Shown piece after piece: positions 5,063 through 15,362 of a DNA stretch of 25,381 nucleotides. The translations under genes were made by a program, and so were the position numbers. This DNA is from a virus, in IMG/VR virus record IMGVR_UViG_3300020429_000009, positions 1-25,381 of that record. One strand, given 5' to 3'. How positions within the stretch are numbered: position 1 is the first letter of the stretch; each line of letters begins with the position of its first letter. Below the pieces are notes generated by a model, which saw only the letters and a list, made by a program, of their open reading frames with translations, had not been told where the DNA came from and ran no database searches.

Positions 5063-7158
5063 TGGCACTACAGCAATTTACAAACTTAAACTTTGAAGAT
5101 ATAAGGTCATCTATAAAGGATTACCTTAGAGCAAATACTCAATTCACAGATATGGATTTTGAAGGGTCTAACCTTTCTATCCTGATTGATATATTAGCGT
5201 ATAACTCATATACCACAGCATACAATACGAATATGGCGATCAATGAGACATTCATTGATAGTGCCACTCTAAGAGAGAATGTAGTATCATTAGCAAGAAA
5301 TATAGGTTACGTTCCAAGATCTAGAAGAGCAGCGAGAGCAACTGTCAACTTCAATGCATCAGGTATAACAACCGACACAAAACAAATAACATTTCAACCA
5401 GGTGTAATTGCAAACGGTTCAGTATCAAATATAAACTATGTCTTCTCACTACCTGAGGCTGTGTCATTCAATGCTCTCAATGGAGCATCTCAAGGTAGGT
5501 TAGTAATATATCAAGGTCAATATGTCACTAACTCATATGTTGTAGATAATAATAATCCTAGTCAAAGATATGTTTTACCTAATGATGGTATAGACACTTC
5601 CACAATTACTGTAAAAATAAGAAATAGTTCATCTGATAATACAACAACAAATTATGAATTGGTAGATAATATTATAGGAATTACGTCAACATCCAATATT
5701 TACTTATTGCAAGAGACATCAGATGAGAAATACGAACTATTATTTGGTGACAATGTATTTGGTAAAAAATTAGAGTCAGGAAATGTAATTGATATTAGTT
5801 ACATAAAGACTAATGGTAAAGAAGGTAATGGTATAGAAAACTTTACTTTTGCCGGTCTTATAAACGATGAAGATGGTGCTGAAGAAACAGATTTTAGAGT
5901 ATTCTTTTCTGCTAATGAAAAATCCGCCAATGGTGATGAGATAGAACCAGTAGAGTCTGTTAAATACTATGCTCCACGTTTATATGCAGCACAACATAGA
6001 GCAGTGACCGCTAATGACTATGAAGCAATAATTCCATCAATATATCCAAATATAGAATCTGTGAGTGCCTATGGTGGTGAGGATCTCAATCCACCACAAT
6101 TTGGTAGGGTATTCATAGCAGCAAAACCAAAGAATGGTTCGTTCTTGTCAGAACTAACAAAGAAGCAATTACTCAATTCACTAAAAAATTACTCCATAGC
6201 AGGAATAGTTCCATCATTTGTGGATCTAAAATTCTTGTATGTGGAGATTGATTCGTATATTTACTACAACTCAAACTTTGTAGGTGATCCTGATAATCTA
6301 AAAACAGATGTAATAACTTCACTATCACAATTTGCATCAGGCACTGAACTTAATAAGTTTGGTGGCAGATTTGCTTATAGTAAAGTATTGTCAGTCATAG
6401 ACAATGTAGATACTTCTATTACCTCTAACATAACTTTAGTAAAAATGCGAAGGAATATCTTCACTAAGATAAACCAATTTGCACAATATGAATTATGCTT
6501 CTTGAATCAGATATATGCACCAAATGAGAAGTATAATATTCACTCAACTGGATTCAATGTATCTGATGTGGTCGGCACTTGTTACTTTAGTGATATCAAG
6601 GTCAATGATGACTCAGGAACACTATTCATGTTCCAGATCTTAAATGATGAGAGTATCAAGGTTATATCAAATAACTTTGGACGTATTGATTATAAGAAGG
6701 GTGAGATAGTATTAGACACAGTGAACATCACATCAACAATAGAGAGTGATGATGTAATTGAGGTAGAAGCAATACCTCAGTCTAATGATGTTCTTGCCAA
6801 AAATGAATTGTACTTGCAGTTTGATATATCTAAGAGTGATTTCTTCACAAGAATAGATAGCATCTCTACTGGTGCTAATACATCAGGTTCTAGATATCTT
6901 CCAGAGTCAAGTTACTTTGCGGGTAAAAAGGTTAGAGGAGCAATTATTACAAGTACCACTACAGAGACAACTTTAGTGGGATATGTGAATGGGCAACCAT
7001 ATTATGGAGAATTCCATACTATGGCAGGAGGAAACAAAATGACAGGTGCAACACATACAGTTGGTAGTCAACAGATTACCGATGTGCCACAAGTAGCAGC
7101 AACAGCACAGGCAACAAGCAGTAGCGGATCACAGACAACAAGCAATAGCGGATACTAA
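5062..7158 (+). CDS. gp6: Baseplate wedge protein gp6 (baseplate J/gp6-like), 698 aa
   Basis: gp6 dimers form the inner ring that holds the T4-type baseplate wedges together. Length is near T4 gp6 (660 aa). Family features are the N-terminal FEDIRSSIKDYLRAN and DFEGSNLSILIDILAYNSY (starting near residue 32), NETFIDSATLRENVVSLARNIGY, and the central SVKYYAPRLYAAQHRAVTANDYE segment followed by an alpha/beta region. Two oddities sit at the C terminus. A motif containing GQPYYGEFH and MTGATHT lies at about residues 645-672. It is followed by a low-complexity Ala/Ser/Thr/Gln/Gly tail (about 675-698) that looks unstructured. Starts and stops overlap neighbours as TAATG on both sides, so gp25, gp6 and gp7 are likely translated in a coupled way. 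Confidence 0.9.
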   Translation: MALQQFTNLNFEDIRSSIKDYLRANTQFTDMDFEGSNLSILIDILAYNSYTTAYNTNMAINETFIDSATLRENVVSLARNIGYVPRSRRAARATVNFNASGITTDTKQITFQPGVIANGSVSNINYVFSLPEAVSFNALNGASQGRLVIYQGQYVTNSYVVDNNNPSQRYVLPNDGIDTSTITVKIRNSSSDNTTTNYELVDNIIGITSTSNIYLLQETSDEKYELLFGDNVFGKKLESGNVIDISYIKTNGKEGNGIENFTFAGLINDEDGAEETDFRVFFSANEKSANGDEIEPVESVKYYAPRLYAAQHRAVTANDYEAIIPSIYPNIESVSAYGGEDLNPPQFGRVFIAAKPKNGSFLSELTKKQLLNSLKNYSIAGIVPSFVDLKFLYVEIDSYIYYNSNFVGDPDNLKTDVITSLSQFASGTELNKFGGRFAYSKVLSVIDNVDTSITSNITLVKMRRNIFTKINQFAQYELCFLNQIYAPNEKYNIHSTGFNVSDVVGTCYFSDIKVNDDSGTLFMFQILNDESIKVISNNFGRIDYKKGEIVLDTVNITSTIESDDVIEVEAIPQSNDVLAKNELYLQFDISKSDFFTRIDSISTGANTSGSRYLPESSYFAGKKVRGAIITSTTTETTLVGYVNGQPYYGEFHTMAGGNKMTGATHTVGSQQITDVPQVAATAQATSSSGSQTTSNSGY

Positions 7159-10100
7159 TGATAGAAACCTCGTTATCTAGAGTCAAAATCAATGAAGTAG
7201 TTCAGAGTCAAGTACCTGAATTCATTGATGCCGATAATCCTAACTTCGGTAATTTCTTAAAACAATATTACCTCTCTCAGGAATTTCAAGGGGGACCCGT
7301 TGATATTGCTGAAAATTTAGTAGATTATAAAAGTCTAGATTTTCTAAACAATAGAAATCTAATCGGATTCACTTCACTATCTCAATATATTACAGGTGGA
7401 GATGATACGATATATGTTGACTCTACAATGGGGTGGCCAACCTCTTATGGTTTATTAAAAATTGATGATGAAATTATTACTTACACAGGTATAGGAACAA
7501 CATCATTTACAGGTTGCATAAGAGGATTCAGTGGTATAGAAAATAATAAGAAAACCAATCAACCTGAATATCTAACATTTACAAAATCAGGTATAGCAAC
7601 ACATGGTGATAATGCACGTGTAGAGAATCTTAGCAGTGTATTTTTACAAAATTTCTTTAAGAAATTGAAATCACAGGTGCTGCCTGGTTTTACTGAAAGA
7701 AAATTGCATGGAAAAGTTTCTAAGAGTAATTTTATAAGACAAGCAAAAGATTTTTATCGTACGAAGGGAACAGAAGAGGCATATCAGATATTGTTTGGTG
7801 CATTGTATGGTGAGAAGGTTGAAATGATTCAACCAGCAAAGTTTTTAATCAAACCATCAGATGCAGATTATATTAGGACAGAGACTATAATTGCAAAACA
7901 AGTTTCAGGTAATGCTCAATTATTATCTGGTCAAACATTGTTTCAGAACAATAACCCACAGACAAGCGGATCGATATACAACGTAGGTAGTAGTATAATT
8001 AATGGTGAAACATATTATAGTTTCGCTATTTCTGAAGGAACAACCTTTGGAAAATTTGTTCAAAAGAATAAAACCTATGTTACAGCAAGCACTCCAGTTG
8101 GATCTACTGTTATTAATGTTGATAGCACTGTGGGTTTCAATACCACAGGTGAACTCAATATTGGAAACGCTTCTTACACGTATACAGGAAAAAACTACAC
8201 ACAGTTCACGGGTATAACAACCACAACAAGTCTTATAGGATTAGGTTCTACAGTCACACAAGGACCTGATGCTTTTTCATATCTTGATGACAATTTAGTA
8301 ACAGTTGAGATAGTAGGATCCCTGACTAAATTCAATGGTTCTGCTCTAAACCAAGTAGAAGATAGTTCTATAAATGTAAAGACTGTTGGAAAGGAACAAG
8401 ATAGTCTAAGATGGTCTAGTTGGATTCATAATGTATCTCCCAAATATAATGTTGTAACCTTTAGAACTTTATCATCATCAAGTTATGAGTTGACTTTTGA
8501 TGCAGAACACTCATTGTACTTTGGTGACGAGATAGAGATAGTAGATGCAGATGATGTAGTGTTGAATGGATCAGTTGTAGCACTATTATCTGATACTAGA
8601 GTATCTGTAACATGTGGAACACTATCAGAACTAAAAGAATATTATGTACGACGAAAAATCAAGACTAATCTCGGTGCCTCTGCTGACATACAGAACAGTT
8701 ACTCTGATTCTTCACAGAATGTGTTTGTTGCGTCCAACTCCATCCCTCACTGGACAATCAACCCACAGAAAAGAGTAAGATTATTTGATACTGTCAATGA
8801 GTCATTAGGCACAACAATCAATATTGCAGATCACAATTACTATGATGGTGATCTTGTTACTTACACAGTAACATTAGGAAATAAACTTACTAACTTCAAT
8901 GTGGGTGAGTCATATTATGTAAAGAGACTTACTCCAAATAGTATTGCTCTTGCATACACTCCTGAAAATATTAGAAGTCAAAAATATATAACTGCGTTCA
9001 CACCTACAGATCTTGCATCTCTTTCAGTCCATAATCTTACACCAAATATCTTTTTTGGCACTGAAATAGGACCTCAAAAACTATTACGCAAATTCCCTAA
9101 ACCAGAATATGCTGATGACCATGAGAAGACTAAACAAGGTGGAGTAGGTTTATTTGCTAATGGTGTTGAGATATATTCATACAAAGCAACAGACACTGTA
9201 AACTTTGGAACATTAGAAAGTGTTGATGTTCTTAACACTGGTGATAATTATGATGTTATAAACCCTCCTAGTCTATCTGTAACACAGGTAGGACATTCTG
9301 GGGTCGGAGCATCTGTTATAGCACAGATGAGAGGAGAACTTACTGATGTTCTTGTAGAAACACCAGGTTTAGATTATTTGGAGACTCCAACAGTATCAAT
9401 CGTAGGTGGAAATAATAAAGATGCAGTTGTAAAAGCAGTTATGAAAATTGCTCCAATCACATTGGAGTTTGACAGCACTACACAAGGAGGTGTAGTAAGC
9501 ACTCTGACTGATAGATTCGTATTCTCAGATCCACATGGATTGGTAGATAATGAAGAGGTTATATACACTACCAATAGTAGCACACCCATAGGTATAGGCA
9601 CTACACCTGGCACATTAGTTGATTCATCTCCATATTTTATTGTAAAGATCAACGACCATGAGTTTTTCCTATCAGAGTCAAAGAAAGAAGCGTTGTTAGG
9701 TATAGGAACTATTCCTATATCACAGAATGGTGGTGGATTGCATCAATTCAAAACAACTCGTAGAAGACTTACTGTAGATAAAATTGGTATAGAAAATTCT
9801 GGATTATTTCACAATAGAAGACTGGAGACCGTATCAGGTATAAACACTTATATTGACCATATCAATATTGATAGGCATGGTTTTGAGTCAGGAGAGAAGA
9901 TAAAGTATTCCTCATCCATAGGAGTTGCTGCCGGTCTAACAAATAACTCGGAATATTTTGTTATAAAGATTGATGAAAACTCCTTTAGATTATCAACACT
10001 AGAAGATCTCTCAGACCATGTTGATATAACATCTACAGGTAGTGGTGTACATACATTCCAAGATCCTCCTATTAGTATTGTTATCAATGGTAGACAGGGA

Positions 10101-13100
10101 ATCAGTACATTCAATGCCACAGCACAACCATTGATACGTGGAAAGATTATAGGAGCACATGTTAATAATAAAGGAACTGACTTTGGATCTAAGGTTATAA
10201 ACGACGACTTCAAACCAGATGTTACAGCAGTCATAGGTGACAAAGCATTCTTACAACCATTCATTATCAATGGTAGAGTAGATCAAATAATAATCAAATC
10301 AGGTGGTGAAAACTTTGTCAGTATCCCTGATATAGTGATCACTGGTGATGGTGTAGGTGCAAAAGCAAAAGCAGTTGTATCTGGTGGTAAGATAGTTGCA
10401 ATCAATATGATTGAGAAGGGTGCAAACTATACTCAGTCAGCAACAACTGTAAAAGCAGAAACACCTGGTGATGGTGCTATATTCTCGTCTAATGTAAAAG
10501 AATGGACAGTCAATCAAGTAGAGAGATATGCAAAGATAAATGACGTCATGCCTGATGATGGATTCTATGAGGTTCAACGTGATTCAGAGTTAGGTAACCC
10601 ATATGTAAACTATTATGTTCCTCGTAATCTAAGAACATACCTAGGTGACAACGGAAGTGAACACTCTCCTATTTTGGGTTGGGCATATGATGGTAACCCA
10701 ATCTACGGTCCATTCGTTTACAAAGAACCTGATGGTGGTGGCGGATTGGATTATATTAAGTCATCTTATGTTAAGTTGACTGGTGAAAGAACTAACGGAC
10801 CTTCTATCACGGAGTATCCTGCTGGATTTTTTGTGGAAGATTTTACATACACAGCTGGTAAAGGTGATCTAGATGAGCACAATGGTAGATTTGGTGTAAC
10901 ACCAGATTTTCCAAATGGAGTGTATGCATACTACACAACTGTACAACCAACTCAAGTCGCTAACGCTGGTAACCCATTCAACCGTGCTAGAGTTCCAGTA
11001 TTCCCATATGTAGTGGGTGACTCATACAAATCTAAAGTTGAACCACTAAATTTAGGGTATGATTTTGATCAAGATGTAGATCCTACATTATTTGGTTTAG
11101 TTAGAAACGTCAAACCTTACAATATCAATGATTATGAATTTATCTCAAATTCTCAGAAGAACACAAAACTCGCTTCCAAAATCATACGTGCAAGTAGTGG
11201 TAGTGTTAGTGGAATTGATCTTATCGATGGCGGTAGCGAGTATCGTGTTGGTGATGCTCTGGTATTTGATAACAAAAGAACCGATGGATTTGGTGCAATT
11301 GGATCTGTTCTCAAGATTTTTGGACCACAACTCAATAATATCACGACAACAGTACAACGGTTACCAGACACAACTTTTATATACACTCCTGGACAGATTA
11401 CAGGTATAACAACTGTACCTCATGGATTCCTAACTGGAACAGATATAAACATAAGAAATGTATCTGGAACAGAGCATGATGTAATACAAGGCATGCATAG
11501 AATTACAGTTCCTAGAGTAATATCAGGAATTGCAAGTGCTATAGAAGACTTAGGTGGTGGTGGCAACTCAGGTCTTACCACCAGCATCAGACTTGTTGAT
11601 GATGTAAACAAATTCAAAGTAAATGACATCATCAGAATTGATCATGAAGAGTTGAAGATATTTGGTATTGATACATTACAAAATGAGATAGATTGTCTAA
11701 GGATACAAAATGGAACTCCTGGCACAGGACACACTGTATTCAGTAAAGTTGAAAAGTTAGTAAATGAATTTACATTCCCACTATCAGGTTGCCCAGAAAC
11801 ACCTGTAGATTACACAGTTTACTTTGATGCTGCAAATGTAGTTGGTGCTGGTTTATCAGCAGGAACTGGTATAGGTCATACTATTACATCAAAAGATTTT
11901 GGTACACGTAAGATACCAACACAGACAATCTTCTTACCAAGACATAGTATTCAACATGGTGAGAAACTTTCATATTCACCTGGTGCTGGTACAACTCTTA
12001 CATATCAAGCACCTGGCGTTGGCACTGCATCTGGTTGGTCTGCACCTTTACCATCAGAAGTGTATGGTTATGTCATAGATCAAAATCTGGTGGGTATTGT
12101 AACAACTGTTGCTGGAATTAGATCGTCATCCGAAAGAGTCTTCTTCTATCCAAATCAAACTGGTATTGGCAATACACACTTCTTCCAGACTGTTAGAGGA
12201 CAAATTACAGGTGATATAGACATTGTTAAGGTCACTGCTACAACCAACGAAGAGCATACCTTGAGACCTCTTGACATCATTGACTTGTCAGTGGTCTCTA
12301 CTGGCACAAGTTCTCTTAGTATGACATATAGTTCTGCTACTAGATTTGTAAGTATAGGTTCATCTGTCAACCCACTTATAAGGGTTAGAGAAGGTGATTT
12401 GTTAGAATTTGATGTATCTAATGGTTCATTACAGAATACTAAATTAGAGTTCTACGAAGATCCAGATTATAAGAAACAATTTGTAGGGTCTGGTGTCTCC
12501 ACTATGGAGATTACATATACAGCAGCACATGGTGAAGCTGGTGGTAAAGCATCTATAAGGTTCACACCACAAGCACCCAAGGTTGTATATTACAAACTGG
12601 CATCTCAAGACGTATCAAAAATTATTGAGACTAATAAAGATATTGATGATTATACTAAGATAATTGTTATACCTAGTGAGTTCACTGGTAAAGGCACAAT
12701 CACTTCAGTAACCAGCAACTCCTTTGATTACTTTATAGATCAAGAAGCAGAAAGAGTAGGTTATACTACCAACACTGCTGTGATGTCATACACAACTGAA
12801 TCACAGAATGATCACGGTCCTATAGCACAGGTTCAACTTGTGTCTGGTGGTGTAGGTTTCAAAGATATACCTCAAGTTTCAGTAGCGAGTACAACTGGTA
12901 GATCAGCACTCATAGAAGCAAGAGGAAATAATATTGGTAGACTTGATGAGGTTCAACTTATAGACATTGGTTTCGATTATCCTTCTGATAAGACATTGAA
13001 ACCACAGGCAGCAATGCCACAGGTTATATTCCTAAAAGATAACTTCTCAGTTGACACTGTAGCAATTACATCTACAGGTGGTAAGTATCTGACTGCACCT

Positions 13101-15362
13101 GACCTTGTTCTATTCAACACCAAAACAAAACAAGAAAATAGTCTCACTCAATTTAGAGCAGAGTTGAGTGGATCATCAGTATCTGATGTACAGGTAATCA
13201 GTGGTGGTGGTAATTTGAGAAGTGGTGATAACAGTCTATTCTCTGTCAATAATACTAATGGTGTTGGTATTGTTACTGTCACGTATAGTGCTCCCACAGT
13301 TACTATTAAACTACAGACACCATCCACTGGATATGATGCAAATAATCCTATACCATTCGCAGTTGGTGATAGAGTTTTTGTTGAAAACGTAGGTGTAACA
13401 ACAGGTCATGGATATAATTCATCAACTTATGGATATGAGTTCTTTACATTGAAATCAGTCAATCAAGCGACTGGATTAGTCAATCAAGCAACCATACAAT
13501 ATGATGTAGATGTGGATCCTGGTGATTATGATCTTGGCACATTTGGTTCAGTATCCAATGAGAAAGATGTTGCTAAGTTTGATGTTGGTTTGAAGGAGGG
13601 TGAGTTCTTCAAGGGTGAAACTGTTACTACATCTAAAGGAAAAATAGCAAAGGTTATTACTGGAGAAGGTAAATCAAGAAACGTTCTACGTGTTGACAAT
13701 ATAGTTGGATTCAGTACAGGTGACAGTCTAACAGGTCAATTGTCAAATGCTGGTGGCACTATCGACAAACTAGCAGATTATGAAGGATCATTTGATGTAG
13801 GTGTATTCCACAGTAAACCATTCGGATGGGAAAAAGATACTGGTAAATTATCTAATAGGGATCAAAGAATACAAGACAATGATTATTATCAACAGTTTTC
13901 ATATTCACTAAGATCACAAGTAGGTATATCTTCATGGGGTGAACCAGTTGATTCACTTGCACACCCTGCTGGATTCAAGAAACATTCTGATCTCCTAATA
14001 TCTTCTGTGCCTGTAGGTCTTGGTAGCACTGCTAACGGTATAGTTGCTATAGGAACTGCTTCTGCATCTGTTGTTCTAATAGACGGTGAAGGTGCTCTAA
14101 AAAATCATCATGATTTTGATCTTGTCTATGAAAATCCTGCTCCTGACTTATCTGTGAGTAATGAGGTGGTGTTCAAATCTACTAGATATGACCAGTCACT
14201 TGTATGTCTGTCTAACCGTGTACTAGAGATAGATGATATCTCACCACAGTTCTATTCAGACCCTAACCTATTGAGGGTTGTAGAAATTGACGCATTTGAT
14301 ATTGCTAATCCCTCAGGTCCACAAGCAATCAAATATCACGCACAGGTTGTGCTTGATGCTGCATTACAGTTAGCATTTAACACAACACAGTATTGTGAAT
14401 TTACTGTATTCCATAATGGATCTGATGCTTATCTCAACCAATATTCAGACTTGTCTGACTCGTTTGATCTTGGTGAGTTTATACTCCAACAGAATGGTAA
14501 CATTATATCTGTGTCATTCAGTCCTTTTAATACCACCTTGACTTATGATGTTACTTTCTATAAGGAGATCATAGGTAAACAGGTCAGCACAGGAACCACC
14601 GCATACTCCAACATTGTCAAATCTGGTGTAAGTTCTGTGTTTGCAGCAAATGCAAGTCCATCAACAGTTACATTACAGGACATCAATGGATCAGAATTTA
14701 AGTCTGGTAACATCATAGTTGTTCACACTGGTGCTGATGATAAGGAGATTGAAGAATACAACTTCTTAGCAAATGGTGCTGGTATGTTATTCACTGACTT
14801 TGGTAACATGGACAGTGGTGACAAGATAGGTAACTTTGATATTATACAAAATGCTGGTGTAATCAAACTTAGATACACACCTAACGCTAACACAGCAGTC
14901 ACAGTGCAGACATTGACCACCATGGTTGGTGTAGCAACAACTGCTACAGGTGCCAGCGTTGACAATATTGATATTGGAGATTCTCAGTTACATGCAACTA
15001 GAACAGAGATATCTGCTTCTGGTTCTCCTACAGAGACAACCTTATCAACAAAATCATTCAATAACTTTACATCATTCAAGTATTTTGTAGAAATACATAA
15101 TACTACTGACAATAAGTATTCTTGCTTCAATGTGGCAGCGAATGCTTTTGATAGTCGTATCAACTTCAACGTTTATAATAATCTGTCTACAGCAGATAAT
15201 CCTAAACGTGATATACGTGCTATGAACATGGTTGCTAGTGGCAACAATGCACTCTTACGATTTACTCCAGCAGCAAGCAAAGCATATGTTGTACGAGTTT
15301 CTGAAATAAGAATAGACAAACCAGATAACGTCGCAGACGACAACACGATAACACTCAGCTAA
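7158..15362 (+). CDS. gp7: Giant gp7-like baseplate wedge protein with YHYH domain and repeat modules, 2734 aa
   Basis: The first 240 residues resemble the C-terminal part of T4 gp7, as I recall that sequence: PEFIDADNPNFGNFLKQYY (20-38) and DFYRTKGTEEAYQILF (198-213, T4 DFYSTKGIEASYKFLF), followed by YGEKVEM. The T4 N-terminal half is absent. The remaining ~2500 residues are beta-rich modules: short Id-E-I units, HGF-G units, GG-GY units, a YHYH-type domain (about 1150-1262), a conserved QDNDYYQQFSYSLRS segment (2239-2253) with HPAGFKKHS downstream, and three related C-terminal units (about 2375-2734). T4 gp7 has 1032 residues and initiates wedge assembly; this version may also form outer arms or receptor-contacting parts. 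Position between gp6 and an extra gene before gp8 supports gp7. TAATG overlaps join both neighbours. The gp7 call is good; the roles of the extension are unknown. Confidence 0.75.
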   Translation: MIETSLSRVKINEVVQSQVPEFIDADNPNFGNFLKQYYLSQEFQGGPVDIAENLVDYKSLDFLNNRNLIGFTSLSQYITGGDDTIYVDSTMGWPTSYGLLKIDDEIITYTGIGTTSFTGCIRGFSGIENNKKTNQPEYLTFTKSGIATHGDNARVENLSSVFLQNFFKKLKSQVLPGFTERKLHGKVSKSNFIRQAKDFYRTKGTEEAYQILFGALYGEKVEMIQPAKFLIKPSDADYIRTETIIAKQVSGNAQLLSGQTLFQNNNPQTSGSIYNVGSSIINGETYYSFAISEGTTFGKFVQKNKTYVTASTPVGSTVINVDSTVGFNTTGELNIGNASYTYTGKNYTQFTGITTTTSLIGLGSTVTQGPDAFSYLDDNLVTVEIVGSLTKFNGSALNQVEDSSINVKTVGKEQDSLRWSSWIHNVSPKYNVVTFRTLSSSSYELTFDAEHSLYFGDEIEIVDADDVVLNGSVVALLSDTRVSVTCGTLSELKEYYVRRKIKTNLGASADIQNSYSDSSQNVFVASNSIPHWTINPQKRVRLFDTVNESLGTTINIADHNYYDGDLVTYTVTLGNKLTNFNVGESYYVKRLTPNSIALAYTPENIRSQKYITAFTPTDLASLSVHNLTPNIFFGTEIGPQKLLRKFPKPEYADDHEKTKQGGVGLFANGVEIYSYKATDTVNFGTLESVDVLNTGDNYDVINPPSLSVTQVGHSGVGASVIAQMRGELTDVLVETPGLDYLETPTVSIVGGNNKDAVVKAVMKIAPITLEFDSTTQGGVVSTLTDRFVFSDPHGLVDNEEVIYTTNSSTPIGIGTTPGTLVDSSPYFIVKINDHEFFLSESKKEALLGIGTIPISQNGGGLHQFKTTRRRLTVDKIGIENSGLFHNRRLETVSGINTYIDHINIDRHGFESGEKIKYSSSIGVAAGLTNNSEYFVIKIDENSFRLSTLEDLSDHVDITSTGSGVHTFQDPPISIVINGRQGISTFNATAQPLIRGKIIGAHVNNKGTDFGSKVINDDFKPDVTAVIGDKAFLQPFIINGRVDQIIIKSGGENFVSIPDIVITGDGVGAKAKAVVSGGKIVAINMIEKGANYTQSATTVKAETPGDGAIFSSNVKEWTVNQVERYAKINDVMPDDGFYEVQRDSELGNPYVNYYVPRNLRTYLGDNGSEHSPILGWAYDGNPIYGPFVYKEPDGGGGLDYIKSSYVKLTGERTNGPSITEYPAGFFVEDFTYTAGKGDLDEHNGRFGVTPDFPNGVYAYYTTVQPTQVANAGNPFNRARVPVFPYVVGDSYKSKVEPLNLGYDFDQDVDPTLFGLVRNVKPYNINDYEFISNSQKNTKLASKIIRASSGSVSGIDLIDGGSEYRVGDALVFDNKRTDGFGAIGSVLKIFGPQLNNITTTVQRLPDTTFIYTPGQITGITTVPHGFLTGTDINIRNVSGTEHDVIQGMHRITVPRVISGIASAIEDLGGGGNSGLTTSIRLVDDVNKFKVNDIIRIDHEELKIFGIDTLQNEIDCLRIQNGTPGTGHTVFSKVEKLVNEFTFPLSGCPETPVDYTVYFDAANVVGAGLSAGTGIGHTITSKDFGTRKIPTQTIFLPRHSIQHGEKLSYSPGAGTTLTYQAPGVGTASGWSAPLPSEVYGYVIDQNLVGIVTTVAGIRSSSERVFFYPNQTGIGNTHFFQTVRGQITGDIDIVKVTATTNEEHTLRPLDIIDLSVVSTGTSSLSMTYSSATRFVSIGSSVNPLIRVREGDLLEFDVSNGSLQNTKLEFYEDPDYKKQFVGSGVSTMEITYTAAHGEAGGKASIRFTPQAPKVVYYKLASQDVSKIIETNKDIDDYTKIIVIPSEFTGKGTITSVTSNSFDYFIDQEAERVGYTTNTAVMSYTTESQNDHGPIAQVQLVSGGVGFKDIPQVSVASTTGRSALIEARGNNIGRLDEVQLIDIGFDYPSDKTLKPQAAMPQVIFLKDNFSVDTVAITSTGGKYLTAPDLVLFNTKTKQENSLTQFRAELSGSSVSDVQVISGGGNLRSGDNSLFSVNNTNGVGIVTVTYSAPTVTIKLQTPSTGYDANNPIPFAVGDRVFVENVGVTTGHGYNSSTYGYEFFTLKSVNQATGLVNQATIQYDVDVDPGDYDLGTFGSVSNEKDVAKFDVGLKEGEFFKGETVTTSKGKIAKVITGEGKSRNVLRVDNIVGFSTGDSLTGQLSNAGGTIDKLADYEGSFDVGVFHSKPFGWEKDTGKLSNRDQRIQDNDYYQQFSYSLRSQVGISSWGEPVDSLAHPAGFKKHSDLLISSVPVGLGSTANGIVAIGTASASVVLIDGEGALKNHHDFDLVYENPAPDLSVSNEVVFKSTRYDQSLVCLSNRVLEIDDISPQFYSDPNLLRVVEIDAFDIANPSGPQAIKYHAQVVLDAALQLAFNTTQYCEFTVFHNGSDAYLNQYSDLSDSFDLGEFILQQNGNIISVSFSPFNTTLTYDVTFYKEIIGKQVSTGTTAYSNIVKSGVSSVFAANASPSTVTLQDINGSEFKSGNIIVVHTGADDKEIEEYNFLANGAGMLFTDFGNMDSGDKIGNFDIIQNAGVIKLRYTPNANTAVTVQTLTTMVGVATTATGASVDNIDIGDSQLHATRTEISASGSPTETTLSTKSFNNFTSFKYFVEIHNTTDNKYSCFNVAANAFDSRINFNVYNNLSTADNPKRDIRAMNMVASGNNALLRFTPAASKAYVVRVSEIRIDKPDNVADDNTITLS
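10617..10945 (+). other. YHYH-type domain within the gp7-like protein
   Basis: The segment contains GWAYDGNPIYGP (residues 1174-1185), then DLDEHNGRFGVTP (1237-1249) and VYAYY (1255-1259). This is the order of the YHYH domain family: a G-D-G-x-P-I-Y-G block, an acidic-NGR block and a final Y-x-Y-x motif. The final motif is YAYY instead of YHYH, so both name-giving histidines are replaced. The domain is known from secreted and surface bacterial proteins, mostly of unknown function. Confidence 0.75.
14280..15359 (+). repeat. Three related ~115-residue C-terminal units of the gp7-like protein
   Basis: Three successive units share a pattern: a segment with an aromatic residue and a short Asn/Asp-rich turn, a middle strand ending F-D or F-N, then a strand leading into a small-residue and aromatic end. 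Matching landmarks are ISVSFSPFNTTLTYDVTFYK, IKLRYTPNANTAVTVQTL and ALLRFTPAASKAYVVRVSEI. Similarity is at protein level only. They look like tandem beta-sandwich domains at the tip of the protein. Confidence 0.55.

Noticed and set aside
9848-10270. Minus-strand open frame of 140 codons inside the gp7-like gene
   Set aside because: It is a shadow frame opposite a strongly supported coding region, with no binding site, neighbours or recognisable motif.
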